A DNA stretch of 64,000 bases, taken from contig CANEYR010000006.1 of the NCBI GenBank assembly GCA_947444055.1, positions 1 through 64,000 of the forward strand, given 5' to 3'. Positions 50,867 through 58,975 of the stretch are shown piece by piece. The notes under the pieces were generated by a model. It was not told the origin of the DNA and searched no databases. It saw only the letters and a list, made by a program, of their open reading frames with translations. How positions within the stretch are numbered: position 1 is the first letter of the stretch; the number at the start of each line of letters is the position of its first letter. The position numbers were made by a program, and so were the translations under genes. The stretch comes from Planctomycetota bacterium (lineage in GTDB: Bacteria; Planctomycetota; UBA1135; UBA2386).

Positions 50867-53800
50867 ATGGTCAATCCCGCTGAAGACCTGCAGAAGGATC
50901 CCCTGTTGCAAACCGCGCCCTCCTGTGAGGGTTTCAAAGTGCTGGAGCCGGCGGTGCTCTACGCCAAGATCGGGGCTGGCGGCATGGGGGCGGTCTACCG
51001 CGGTCGCCACTTCAGTCTCGAGTGCGACGTCGCCGTGAAGGTGCTGCGGCCCGAGCTCGCGCTCGACGAGCAGTTCGTGTCGCGCTTTGCGCGCGAAGCC
51101 AAACTTGCCGCGCGCATCAGCAACGACAACGTCGTGCGCGTGCTCGATGTCAAAGAGAAGAATGGCATCCACTATCTGGTGATGGAGTTCGTGAAGGGAG
51201 AGACGGCGCGCGAACGTGTCAAGCGGAAGGGGCCGCTGAAAGAGGCCGAGGCGCTGGCGATCTTGGTCGGGGCGACCAACGGACTGCGCGAGGCGCACGC
51301 GCAGGGCATCGTGCATCGCGATATCAAGCCCGACAACGTGCTGGTCGCTGAGGACGGCCGCATCAAGCTGGCCGACTTGGGGCTGGCCAAAGCCAAGCAG
51401 AATGCCGGCGAACAGAACCTCACGGTGTTGTCGTCGGGGGTCATGGGCACGCCGCAGTACATGCCACCCGAACAGTGGCGCACGCCGGACGTGTCGCCAG
51501 CCGCGGACGTGTGGGCGCTGGGGGCGACGCTCTACTACTTGTTGGCTGGCAAGAGTGGCATTCCGTCGGGCGAGATGTTGGTGATCGCCGAGCACATTCG
51601 CGATCACGATTTTCCCAGCATCCTGTTGGTGCGACCCGATGTGCGGCCGGAGGTAGCTGCCCTGCTGGCGAAGTGCACTGCGAAGAAGCCGGAGCAGCGC
51701 TTTGCCGATGCGCGCGAACTGCTGAAGGAACTGCGGCCGTTGGTGACGATTGACGACGACTTGTTGCGGGATCCGGCCGCGGGTTCGAGCAACTCGAGTG
51801 CGGTGTTGGTGACGCCGCCGCCGCGGGCGACCCTGGCGCGCATCAAGTTGCAGGTGCAAGAGAATCCGGATGAGGTGCCGACTCGCGTAGGTGCCTCGCC
51901 GGTTGGGACAGGGTCAGCAGCGTCGTCGGCAGTGGCGTCGTCGACCGAACTACGCCCACCTGGTGCTGTCGTCTCGCCAGCGGGACCTGCGGTGGCGCCG
52001 CGACCAATCTCGCGCAGTCATTTGCCGTGGCTGATCACCGCCCTCGTGGTCGTCGGCACCGCCGTAGGTGGTGGCTATGCCGCCGGTTGGTTCGGTCCCG
52101 TGCCACTTGAGCGCAACGAAGTGGCGAAGGCGGACGCGCCGATCGTGCCTGCGACCCAACCGGCGAAGCCAGCCGAGGTGCCAGCCAAGGGCGACACGAC
52201 GTCAGCACCGAAGGCCAACACGGACACCGCCGCTCCGACCACGACGCCAACGGTGCCGACGAACAACCAGCCAGCGAACAACCAACCCGCGAATGACTCG
52301 CCAGGGAACGCTCCGCCAACGAACGCCGTGGTCGTCACGCCGCCCGCGGCGAAGCCGCCAGTCGAGGCGCCGCCGGATCCGGCGCCCGCCAAGCCAGAGC
52401 CAGTTGTGATCGAGGATCCCTCGGTGGCGGCGAAGGCCGCCCTGGCGCGCGGTCTCGAAGCGTTGCCGCGCAGTGGTGGCCTGGAGACAGCAATCGTCGA
52501 GTTCGAACAGGCGCTGCGCTTGGACGCGACTTTGGCGCCGGCCAAGCAGAGTCTCGTGCTGGGGCTCGTTCGCAAGCAGAAGCAACTCGCGACGAGTGAT
52601 CCGGATGCTGCATACGACGCCGCGCTGCGGGCGCGCGAGTTGGCGCCGGACGATGGCGATGTGCAGGCCGCCGTGGCGAGTGCCGTGGCGTCATTGCAGC
52701 AGCGCATGGCGGCAGCGGTGACGTTGCGCACGCCAGTCGTCGATGCCGTGGTCGGTGAGTTGACGATCAAAGTCGAAGGCAGCGCCAACGTGCCGAACGT
52801 GCGCACCGTTCGCGTGGCGATCGATGCGAACGAAGCGGGAGGAGCAGGGATGCCGTTCCCGCTGGCGCAAGCGACGACGGCACCCGTCGTGGGCGGCGTC
52901 TTCGAAGCCTTGCTGCAGGCCAAGGGCGATGGCCCGCAACTGCTGCGAGTGCAAGTCGAAGATGTGCGCGGCCCCCTCGGGGAGATGGTGCCGCGCGGCA
53001 TCGTGGTCGACACCAAGGCACCGGACCTCACGATGGTGGCGCCAGCCGAGGGGGCATTGGTAGCGGCGGTGAGCGAGTTCGTCGTGCGCGTGCAGGATGG
53101 TTCACCGACGACCGTGCGCATCGCGGGGCAGAACGCATCGCGTCAACCCGATGGCAGCTTCGTCGCGCGCGTCACGCTTGCCGATGGCGCCGCCGACGTC
53201 GCGGTCGAGGCCACGGATGCGACCGGGCGAGTCGGCACGGCCAAACGCAGCGTGCGCGTCGATGCCAAGCCGCCGGTGGTCGAGGTCGCGCCGGGTCTGC
53301 CGCCACTGACGAAGGACAAGGAACTGCGCATTCGTGGCGTTGTGCGCGATGCGAACACCACGACGTTGACGGCCGCCGGCAACGGCGTGCGGGTTGCCGC
53401 CGATGGCGCGTTCGAGGCCGTCGTCGCGTTCGCCGAGTCGCGTGCGTACGAGGTCGCACTCGTGGCCACCGATGTGGTCGGCAACGTGGGGCAAGCGGTG
53501 GTGCAGGTTCGCCACGACGGCGTGCCGCCGGTGTTGGCGTTTGGCGAACCGATCGCCGCGACCGTGCTCGCCGGGCCATTGCAGCTGACCGGCAGCGTGA
53601 CCGACGACTCCGTCTGCGAAGTCTTGGTGAATGCCGTCGCGGTGCCGGTGCAAGACGGTCGCTGGTCCGCCTCGCTGACGGTGCTGGCCAACGCGGAACT
53701 CGTCGTCACCGTGACGGCGCGCGATGCGGCCGGCAACGAGGCGGAGCCGCTGCGCCTGTCGGTGCGTGGGGAACAACCGTTGGTCGAACTGCCTTGGGCG

Positions 53801-54565
53801 GTGGCCGCTCCCGGTTGTGCGCGCATCACGATCGGCGAGTTGGTCTATCCGAGCGTCGTGGTCGAGAAACAAACGCAGCTGCGCATGGTGTTGGTGCCCG
53901 CCGCACCCGCGGGGTTCACGATGGGTTCGGCGAGCGGCGAAGCCGAGCGCGGCGAGGACGAGACTTCGCACCAACGTGTCATTGGTCGCGCGTTCTGGCT
54001 CGGCGAGACCGAGGTCACGCAGACGCAGTGGCAGACGGTGATGGGCAACAACCCAAGCAAGCGACCTGCCGCCGATCGCCCAGTGGACAGCGTCAGTTGG
54101 AACGACTGCCAGCAGTTCGTGCAGAAGCTGAATGCGTCGAGTGGGGGCTTCCGGCTGCCGAGCGAAGCGGAGTGGGAGTACGCGTGCCGCGCCGGGACGA
54201 CGACCCCGTTCGCGTTGGGCACCGCGGTGACGCCTGAGCAGGTGAACTACGACGGCAGCCGGCCCTATGCGGGGGCGCCCAGGGGAACGAACCGCAAGCA
54301 AGCGGTGCCCGCGGGCAGCCTGCCGGCGAATACGTTCGGGCTGTTTGAGATGCACGGCAACGTCTACGAGTGGTGCGAAGACAAGTACGCGCCGTATCCC
54401 GGCACCGGCACCGAGCAGCCAGTGGTCGGCGATGGACCGCGCGTCGTACGCGGCGGGGCTTGGGGCAGCATGGCGAGCGGTTGTCGTTCGGCCTTTCGTT
54501 TCGGCAGCAACGAGCCGTGGACAAAGAGTGAACGCATCGGCCTGCGCCTGGCGCGCTCCCTGTAG
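50867..54565 (+). CDS. Ser/Thr kinase fused to Ig-like and FGE-sulfatase domains
   Basis: A 1232-residue transmembrane kinase. The kinase domain (about residues 25-285) has GAGGMG (36-41), K58, catalytic HRDIKPDN, LADLGLAKAK in place of the usual DFG (here DLG), and MGTPQYMPPEQW. A Pro/Ala-rich linker leads to a membrane segment near 387-408 (LPWLITALVVVGTAVGGGYA). Outside are another low-complexity stretch, a TPR-like helix pair (~525-600), several bacterial Ig-like repeats (~620-965; VDTKAPDLTMVAPAEGALV), and a formylglycine-generating-enzyme-type domain (~985-1232): FTMGSASGE, WLGETEVTQTQWQTVMGNNP, FRLPSEAEWEYACRAG, GLRLARSL. FGE-like domains in this setting are often lectin-like rather than catalytic. 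Target unknown. Confidence 0.92.
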   Translation: MVNPAEDLQKDPLLQTAPSCEGFKVLEPAVLYAKIGAGGMGAVYRGRHFSLECDVAVKVLRPELALDEQFVSRFAREAKLAARISNDNVVRVLDVKEKNGIHYLVMEFVKGETARERVKRKGPLKEAEALAILVGATNGLREAHAQGIVHRDIKPDNVLVAEDGRIKLADLGLAKAKQNAGEQNLTVLSSGVMGTPQYMPPEQWRTPDVSPAADVWALGATLYYLLAGKSGIPSGEMLVIAEHIRDHDFPSILLVRPDVRPEVAALLAKCTAKKPEQRFADARELLKELRPLVTIDDDLLRDPAAGSSNSSAVLVTPPPRATLARIKLQVQENPDEVPTRVGASPVGTGSAASSAVASSTELRPPGAVVSPAGPAVAPRPISRSHLPWLITALVVVGTAVGGGYAAGWFGPVPLERNEVAKADAPIVPATQPAKPAEVPAKGDTTSAPKANTDTAAPTTTPTVPTNNQPANNQPANDSPGNAPPTNAVVVTPPAAKPPVEAPPDPAPAKPEPVVIEDPSVAAKAALARGLEALPRSGGLETAIVEFEQALRLDATLAPAKQSLVLGLVRKQKQLATSDPDAAYDAALRARELAPDDGDVQAAVASAVASLQQRMAAAVTLRTPVVDAVVGELTIKVEGSANVPNVRTVRVAIDANEAGGAGMPFPLAQATTAPVVGGVFEALLQAKGDGPQLLRVQVEDVRGPLGEMVPRGIVVDTKAPDLTMVAPAEGALVAAVSEFVVRVQDGSPTTVRIAGQNASRQPDGSFVARVTLADGAADVAVEATDATGRVGTAKRSVRVDAKPPVVEVAPGLPPLTKDKELRIRGVVRDANTTTLTAAGNGVRVAADGAFEAVVAFAESRAYEVALVATDVVGNVGQAVVQVRHDGVPPVLAFGEPIAATVLAGPLQLTGSVTDDSVCEVLVNAVAVPVQDGRWSASLTVLANAELVVTVTARDAAGNEAEPLRLSVRGEQPLVELPWAVAAPGCARITIGELVYPSVVVEKQTQLRMVLVPAAPAGFTMGSASGEAERGEDETSHQRVIGRAFWLGETEVTQTQWQTVMGNNPSKRPAADRPVDSVSWNDCQQFVQKLNASSGGFRLPSEAEWEYACRAGTTTPFALGTAVTPEQVNYDGSRPYAGAPRGTNRKQAVPAGSLPANTFGLFEMHGNVYEWCEDKYAPYPGTGTEQPVVGDGPRVVRGGAWGSMASGCRSAFRFGSNEPWTKSERIGLRLARSL

Positions 54566-54596
54566 TCGCGGGCTCGCCCTCGTTGCGCGAGCGAGG

Positions 54597-54602
54597 TAGC
54601 CT
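54597..54602 (+). promoter_or_regulatory. Candidate -10 hexamer TAGCCT
   Basis: TAGCCT ends 6 nt before the GTG start at 54609. With normal spacing, transcription would start at the start codon, giving a leaderless mRNA. It lies in the 43-bp gap after the kinase-FGE gene. No Shine-Dalgarno stretch intervenes and no clear -35 was found. Confidence 0.4.
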
Positions 54603-54608
54603 CTGCGC

Positions 54609-55541
54609 GTGGTGTTCCTCGGACTCGATGTGGGTGGCAGCAAGTGTCGCTTCGAATGGTGGCCAGTCGGCAGCGGCATCGGCGGTGACGCGGCGAGCGT
54701 GCAGCCGGCGGTGCATGGCATCGAGGCCACGGTCGAAGGGATGATCGCCGCCCTGCGTCAGGCCACGCGCGTGGCGACGCCGACCGCCGCCGTGTGCGCA
54801 CTGGCTGGCGCTGGCGATGCGAAGACCAGGGAAGCACTGGTTGCTGGTGTGCGTGCGGGCGGCGTGGCGTTCCCGCTCGCGGTGGTCGGGGATGTCGTGG
54901 CAGCTGCCGCGGCGGGTTTGGCCGATGGTCCGGCGGTGTTGGTGTGGTCGGGAACTGGTTCCTTCGCGATCGCGCGGGCCGCCAACGGCGAGCTGCACCG
55001 AGTGGGTGGGCGCGGCTACTTGCTCGGCGACCAGGGCAGCGCCTACGACTTCGTCCGTCGCGCGGCGGCCGCGGCGCTGCTCGCGGTCGATGGCTTGGGG
55101 CCGACCACAGCACTCACCGCCGCGCTGACGGCGGCGTTTGCGGCGCCCGCCCCGGAGCGACTTGGCGCGGTGTTGCAGCGCTTGTCGCCGGGTGAAGTCG
55201 CCGCGAAGTTGCCCGTAGTCTTGGCGACCGCGGCGGCGGGTGACATGGTCGCCAAGGCCGTGTTCGCGGACGGGGTCGAGGCGTTGGCGATGCTGGCGGC
55301 GGCGGCGGTGCGGCAGGCGGGACTCACTTCGACCGCGTTGCCGGTCGCCTTTGGCGGCGGCGTTCTCACTGAAGCGGCAGCAATCGCCGAGGCCCTGAGT
55401 GTTCGCCTACAGGCTGTTGGTGCCAGGGCACCGCGCGTCATTGCCCCGCGGGGGGCCGCGCAAGCCGCCGCGTGGCTCGCGCACGGTTGGCATCACCGTC
55501 TGTCACCTCAATACGAATGGGTGAACCGTGTCGCGCTCTGA
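54609..55541 (+). CDS. BadF/BadG-type ATPase, probable N-acetylglucosamine kinase
   Basis: A 310-residue protein of the BadF/BadG/BcrA/BcrD ATPase family (ASKHA fold), which includes N-acetylglucosamine kinase. It has the phosphate-1 motif FLGLDVGGSKCRFEW at the start, the Asp-containing VVGDVVAAAAAGL, the phosphate-2 stretch VLVWSGTGSFAIA, GGRGYLLGDQGSAYDFVRRA which is typical of this subfamily, and VAFGGGVLTEA. It likely phosphorylates GlcNAc or another amino sugar in wall recycling. The start is GTG 54609. The end overlaps the arfB start by 14 bp. The exact sugar is not certain. Confidence 0.85.
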   Translation: MVFLGLDVGGSKCRFEWWPVGSGIGGDAASVQPAVHGIEATVEGMIAALRQATRVATPTAAVCALAGAGDAKTREALVAGVRAGGVAFPLAVVGDVVAAAAAGLADGPAVLVWSGTGSFAIARAANGELHRVGGRGYLLGDQGSAYDFVRRAAAAALLAVDGLGPTTALTAALTAAFAAPAPERLGAVLQRLSPGEVAAKLPVVLATAAAGDMVAKAVFADGVEALAMLAAAAVRQAGLTSTALPVAFGGGVLTEAAAIAEALSVRLQAVGARAPRVIAPRGAAQAAAWLAHGWHHRLSPQYEWVNRVAL

Positions 55542-55959
55542 CCTCACCTTGCGCGATGGCCGCGTGTTGCCGAAGGACTGCTTTCACCTGAGCTTCTCGC
55601 GCAGCGGCGGGGCGGGTGGTCAGCACGTCAATAAGACCGAATCGAAGGTCGACCTGCGGCTCGATCTGACCGCCGCGACAGCCGTGCTGGGCCTGCGCGA
55701 CGTGCATCGCATTCGGTCGGTGCTCGAGAACCGCATCGATGCCGACGGCATGCTCTACGTGACCGCGAGCGAGCACCGCAGCCAGTTCCAAAACTACGAG
55801 GCGGCGATGCTGCGCATGGCAGGACTGCTGGCAGGTGCCCTGGTGCGGCAGAAGCGACGCATCGCGACGCGCCCCACTCGTGGCAGCCAGCGGCGGCGGG
55901 TGGATGAGAAGCGCCACCGCGGCGACATCAAGCGGGGTCGGCAGGACGGCGGCGGCTGA
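55528..55959 (+). CDS. arfB: Peptidyl-tRNA hydrolase ArfB-type ribosome rescue factor
   Basis: A 143-residue class-I release-factor-like protein. The catalytic GGQ motif (30-32, in SFSRSGGAGGQHVNKTES) cleaves peptidyl-tRNA, and the basic C-terminal tail (IATRPTRGSQRRRVDEKR and beyond) would insert in the empty mRNA channel. It lacks the stop-codon-recognition domains of RF1 and RF2, and the length fits ArfB (YaeJ), which rescues stalled ribosomes. The GTG start at 55528 overlaps the preceding sugar kinase gene by 14 bp, so it is probably translationally coupled. It converges with the glutamate dehydrogenase gene downstream. Confidence 0.92.
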   Translation: MSRSDLTLRDGRVLPKDCFHLSFSRSGGAGGQHVNKTESKVDLRLDLTAATAVLGLRDVHRIRSVLENRIDADGMLYVTASEHRSQFQNYEAAMLRMAGLLAGALVRQKRRIATRPTRGSQRRRVDEKRHRGDIKRGRQDGGG

Positions 55960-56013
55960 TTCGCTGCGTTGTTCGAGGGTCGCCGAGCTTGCGCTCGCGC
56001 GGCGCCGCGCCGA

Positions 56014-57276
56014 CTAGGCGTAAATCCCGCGCATGCGCGTGGTCTCGGCCACGCGGTTGACGCCGAGCATGTAGGCGGCGATACGGTTGCTGACTTGGAA
56101 CTTGCGGGCCATGTCGACCACGGAACGGAAGGCGTCGACCATGATGTGCTCCATGCGGTCCTCGACTTCCTTCTGCGTCCAGAAGAACGCCATGCGATCC
56201 TGCACCCATTCGAAGTAGCTGACGGTGACACCGCCCGCGTTGGCCAGGATGTCGGGGATCACAAAGATGCCTTTCTGGTCGAGCATCTTGTCGGCGTTGG
56301 CGGTGCATGGTCCGTTGGCACCTTCCACGATGATCTTGGCCTTGATGTTGCCGACGTTGCGGCTGGTGATCACGTTCTCGGTTGCCGCTGGCACCAGGAT
56401 GTCGACCGGCAGTTCGAGCAGGTCGCCGTTGCTGATCTTGGTGGCACCCTCGTAGCCGTCGAGGCGCTTGTGCTTTTGCAGGTGCGCCTTCACGGCTTCG
56501 AGGTCGAGACCGCGCGGATTGTGTATGCCACCGTGCATGTCGCTGATGGCCACGATCTTGATGCCGAGCGTGGCGAGTTGCAGTGCCGAGATCAGACCGA
56601 CATTGCCCGAACCCTGCACCGCCCCGGTGCATTCCACGCCGTTCATGCCAAGGTGCTTGAGCGCTTCGCGCGTCACCAGCATCACACCGCGACCGGTCGC
56701 TTCGATGCGCCCGAGCGAGCCACCAAGGCTCACGGGTTTGCCGGTGACGATGGCCGGCAAGTAGCTGCGTTGGTGCATGGAGTAGGTGTCCATGAACCAC
56801 GCCATGATCTGGCCGTCGGTGCCCATGTCGGGGGCGGGTACGTCGCGGTCGGGGCCGAGCAGGTCCATGATGCCGGTGACGTAGCGGCGCGTGACGCGCT
56901 CGAGTTCGCCCTTCGACATCTTGAACGGGTCGCAGATGACGCCGCCCTTGCCGCCGCCGAACGGCACGTTGACGACGGCGCACTTCCAGGTCATCCAGGC
57001 CGCCAGTGCGCGCACTTCGTCGCGGTTGACGTTGGGGGCGTAGCGGATGCCACCTTTCGCCGGACCGCGCGAGGTGCAGTGGTGCACGCGGTAGCCCTCG
57101 AACACATTCACCGACCCGTCGTCCATCACGACCGGCATGCTGATGGTGATCTCGCGTTCGCACGCGCGCAGGATGGCGATGATGTTGGGCTCGAGTCCGA
57201 GGCGGGCTGCGGCCAAGTCGAGCCGAGCCTGCATGGCTTGGAACGGATTCTCTTCGCTGCTGACGGGTTGGTTCAT
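56014..57276 (-). CDS. Glutamate (Glu/Leu/Phe/Val) dehydrogenase
   Basis: A 420-residue amino-acid dehydrogenase, most like glutamate dehydrogenase, which interconverts glutamate and 2-oxoglutarate plus ammonia. It has the substrate domain motifs YRVHHCTSRGPAKGGIRYAP and VNVPFGGGKGGVICDP with the catalytic lysines, PAPDMGTDGQIMAWFMDTY, and the Rossmann signature TGAVQGSGNVG. The C-terminal part includes NAGGVTVSYFEWVQD. Length is normal for a hexameric bacterial enzyme. The ATG at 57276 is used; the open frame extends further upstream without homology-like sequence. The nucleotide preference (NAD or NADP) cannot be read reliably. It diverges from the second Kdo-kinase gene with 52 bp between starts. 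Confidence 0.93.
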   Translation of the reverse strand: MNQPVSSEENPFQAMQARLDLAAARLGLEPNIIAILRACEREITISMPVVMDDGSVNVFEGYRVHHCTSRGPAKGGIRYAPNVNRDEVRALAAWMTWKCAVVNVPFGGGKGGVICDPFKMSKGELERVTRRYVTGIMDLLGPDRDVPAPDMGTDGQIMAWFMDTYSMHQRSYLPAIVTGKPVSLGGSLGRIEATGRGVMLVTREALKHLGMNGVECTGAVQGSGNVGLISALQLATLGIKIVAISDMHGGIHNPRGLDLEAVKAHLQKHKRLDGYEGATKISNGDLLELPVDILVPAATENVITSRNVGNIKAKIIVEGANGPCTANADKMLDQKGIFVIPDILANAGGVTVSYFEWVQDRMAFFWTQKEVEDRMEHIMVDAFRSVVDMARKFQVSNRIAAYMLGVNRVAETTRMRGIYA

Positions 57277-57328
57277 GCCGAGTGGCCGCTTGCGGATCGC
57301 CGGAGGGCGGGGGAACGTACAACGGACC

Positions 57329-58060
57329 ATGCACGCCAGCAACAAGCCGCAAAATGCGAACGCCCCTGAGGTGGCGCTGACGGTTGGTAGGCATGCGCAG
57401 GCGGTGCTCGCCATGTGGCATGGTTCGCTCGGCCGCACCGTTCGTTGCGTGCCGACTCGCCGCACGCTGGCGGTCCAGGTCGGGGATGACTGGTTGTTCG
57501 GCAAGCTGCGGCGTGGCGCTGCGCATTCGGCGGCGGCGGAGTGGCGTTGGCTGCACGTGCTACCGCTGCTTGGTTTGCAGGTGCCGGAGCCGGTAGCGTG
57601 GATCGGTCACAAGAACCGGTCGCTGCTGGTGACGGTGGGGTTGCCGGGGCGATCGCTCGATGCGTGGGCGCTCGATGCCGTGCGCGAAGGTTGGTTCGAC
57701 GAGTTAGTCCGTTACGCGTGCCGTTGCGTAGCGCCGGTCGTGCGTCGCTTGCACGATCGCGGCCTCATCTATCGCGACCTCTACTGGAACCACGTGTTCG
57801 CGCTGGATCCGCATAGCGACGCGCCGCCGATGTTTCTTGATGTGGAGCGGGTCTGTGAAGTGCGTTGGCAGAGCCGTCGCTGGCTGGTGAAGGACCTCGC
57901 CGGCCTGTTGGCGTCGGTGCCGGTGCCGCTGCCAAAACGCGCCGGGTTGCGGTTCCTGCGGGCCTACCTGGGGGAACGGCTGCGCGCACACCGGTTGTTG
58001 TTGCGGGCCATCGTCGCCAAGGCGAGCCGCATCAAGGCCCACGTGCCGCGCTACGGCTGA
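57329..58060 (+). CDS. Lipopolysaccharide (Kdo/WaaP-type) kinase, second copy
   Basis: A 243-residue LPS kinase-family protein. It shows the N-terminal lobe (TVRCVPTRRTLAVQVGDDW, FGKLRRGAAHSAAAEWRWL with the conserved Glu) and the catalytic loop LHDRGLIYRDLYWNHVFAL in one helix-loop, with the metal-binding MFLDVERVCEVRW after it and WLVKDLAGLL. Asp occurs in YRDLYWNH as in KdkA/WaaP. A GGGCGGGGG stretch and a TACAAC hexamer lie just upstream of ATG 57329. It shares only the overall pattern with the copy at 23365, so the two probably act on different LPS sugars. Confidence 0.82.
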   Translation: MHASNKPQNANAPEVALTVGRHAQAVLAMWHGSLGRTVRCVPTRRTLAVQVGDDWLFGKLRRGAAHSAAAEWRWLHVLPLLGLQVPEPVAWIGHKNRSLLVTVGLPGRSLDAWALDAVREGWFDELVRYACRCVAPVVRRLHDRGLIYRDLYWNHVFALDPHSDAPPMFLDVERVCEVRWQSRRWLVKDLAGLLASVPVPLPKRAGLRFLRAYLGERLRAHRLLLRAIVAKASRIKAHVPRYG

Positions 58061-58071
58061 GCGAGCGCCCG

Positions 58072-58111
58072 TTCCCGACTCCTTGCACGCCCCTTCCCGA
58101 CTCCTTGCACG
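58072..58111. repeat. 18-bp direct repeat, two copies
   Basis: TTCCCGACTCCTTGCACG occurs at 58072-58089 and 58094-58111, separated by 4 bp. It lies between the second LPS kinase gene and the convergent PEP-CTERM gene. It has no open frame and no clear hairpin. A local duplication is the simplest explanation. Confidence 0.85.
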
Positions 58112-58124
58112 ACTGCCGGCGCGA

Positions 58125-58379
58125 TTACTTCTTGTTCGTGCGCCGCCGTCGGCGCGCGGTGAGCGCCAGACCAATCAGGCCAGTGCCCACCAACAACAGC
58201 GTGCTCGGCTCGGGAACCGGCGCCGAGCCATCGATGCCGCCGTTTTCGCCGGCATGCTGCTGGCCAATACCCGAACTCAGGTCGGCCGTGTAGGAACGGG
58301 TCGACACTTGGGCAGAAGGGCCTTGAGCAGGGATGGAACCCAAGGCGAATGCGAGGACTAGACAGAATGCGAGTCGCAA
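58125..58379 (-). CDS. Minimal PEP-CTERM sorting-signal protein
   Basis: An 84-residue exported protein consisting almost only of sorting signals. A signal peptide (MRLAFCLVLAFALGSIPAQG) is followed by a ~33-residue spacer, then the PEP-CTERM motif VPEPST (55-60), a hydrophobic segment LLLVGTGLIGLAL and a basic end with five arginines. Exosortases recognise this signal and cleave or anchor the protein. The start codon is TTG, supported by GAGG 5 nt upstream. The spacer is short and Ser/Gly-rich, so the mature product would be a small peptide; its role is unknown. The exosortase gene is not in this window. Confidence 0.8.
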   Translation of the reverse strand: MRLAFCLVLAFALGSIPAQGPSAQVSTRSYTADLSSGIGQQHAGENGGIDGSAPVPEPSTLLLVGTGLIGLALTARRRRRTNKK

Positions 58380-58606
58380 GGCGACCTCAGCAGGTGCGGA
58401 ACAAGTTGGTCGAGGCGAGAGAGATTGGCGGTGACGAGACGCGCCAAGCGAGGTTCAAGAGGCTACCCCACTACGCCGACCCAACAAGGCGAGGGTCGCA
58501 ATTCTGGCGATCGTGCCGGTGAACCTTCGATGAAGGCGGCAGCTGGCGTGTGCATCCCTCTGGCTCGGCGCTTGTCTCGCGATGCCGCCGCCGTATGGTG
58601 CGCCGC
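58380..58606. other. Intergenic region upstream of rnpB
   Basis: This 227-bp gap lies between the divergent PEP-CTERM gene and rnpB. It contains the promoter proposed for rnpB at its right end and presumably that of the PEP-CTERM gene at its left. No coding sequence with recognisable features was found. Confidence 0.5.
58572..58599 (+). promoter_or_regulatory. Candidate promoter of rnpB
   Basis: TTGTCT (58572-58577) and TATGGT (58594-58599) are separated by 16 bp and resemble a housekeeping-type promoter. Transcription at the usual distance would begin at about 58606-58607, which coincides with the start of the RNase P RNA helix P1. This agreement supports both assignments. Confidence 0.6.
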
Positions 58607-58973
58607 GCTTGGTCCCTGGACGGCCGCCGGCGGCATGCATTTGCCGCGGGAGGAAAGTCCGGGCTCCCCAGGGCAGGGTGGTGGGTAACGCCCACCGTTC
58701 GCAAGAACAGGGAAAGTGCCACAGAGAACAAACCGCCGGACTGCCAGCTTGCTGGCGACGGTAAGGGTGAAACGGTGAGGTAAGAGCTCACCACGAGTCG
58801 GTCGACCGACTCGCACGGCAAACCCCACCCGGAGGAAGACCGAATAGGAGGATCGCGCTGCTCGCGCTCAGGTCCTCGGGTAGGTCGTTGGCGACCGTTC
58901 GCGAGAACGGTTCTAGAGAAATGGCCGTCATCGCCTCACGGCGACACCAGAACCCGGCTTACGGGGACCAAGC
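58607..58973 (+). ncRNA. rnpB: RNase P RNA, bacterial class A
   Basis: The catalytic RNA of RNase P, which removes the 5' leader of tRNA precursors. Conserved elements are GAGGAAAGTCCGGGCT (P4 5' strand), ACAGAGAACAAACCGCC, the GGTAAGGGTGAAACGGTGAGG segment in two parts, AAACCCCACCCGGAG, GAAGACCGAATAGGAGG, TAGAGAAATGGCCGTC and CCAGAACCCGGCTTAC (P4 3' strand side). Helix P1 is formed by GCTTGGTCCC (58607-58616) with GGGGACCAAGC (58963-58973), which fixes both ends. The 3' end lies 2 nt before the stop codon of the convergent ruvX gene, and no terminator is evident beyond it. Confidence 0.96.
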
Positions 58974-58975
58974 AC

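Noticed and set aside
55928..57556. 542-codon minus-strand frame overlapping glutamate dehydrogenase
   Set aside because: It is an out-of-frame shadow of the dehydrogenase, Arg/His-rich and without motifs.
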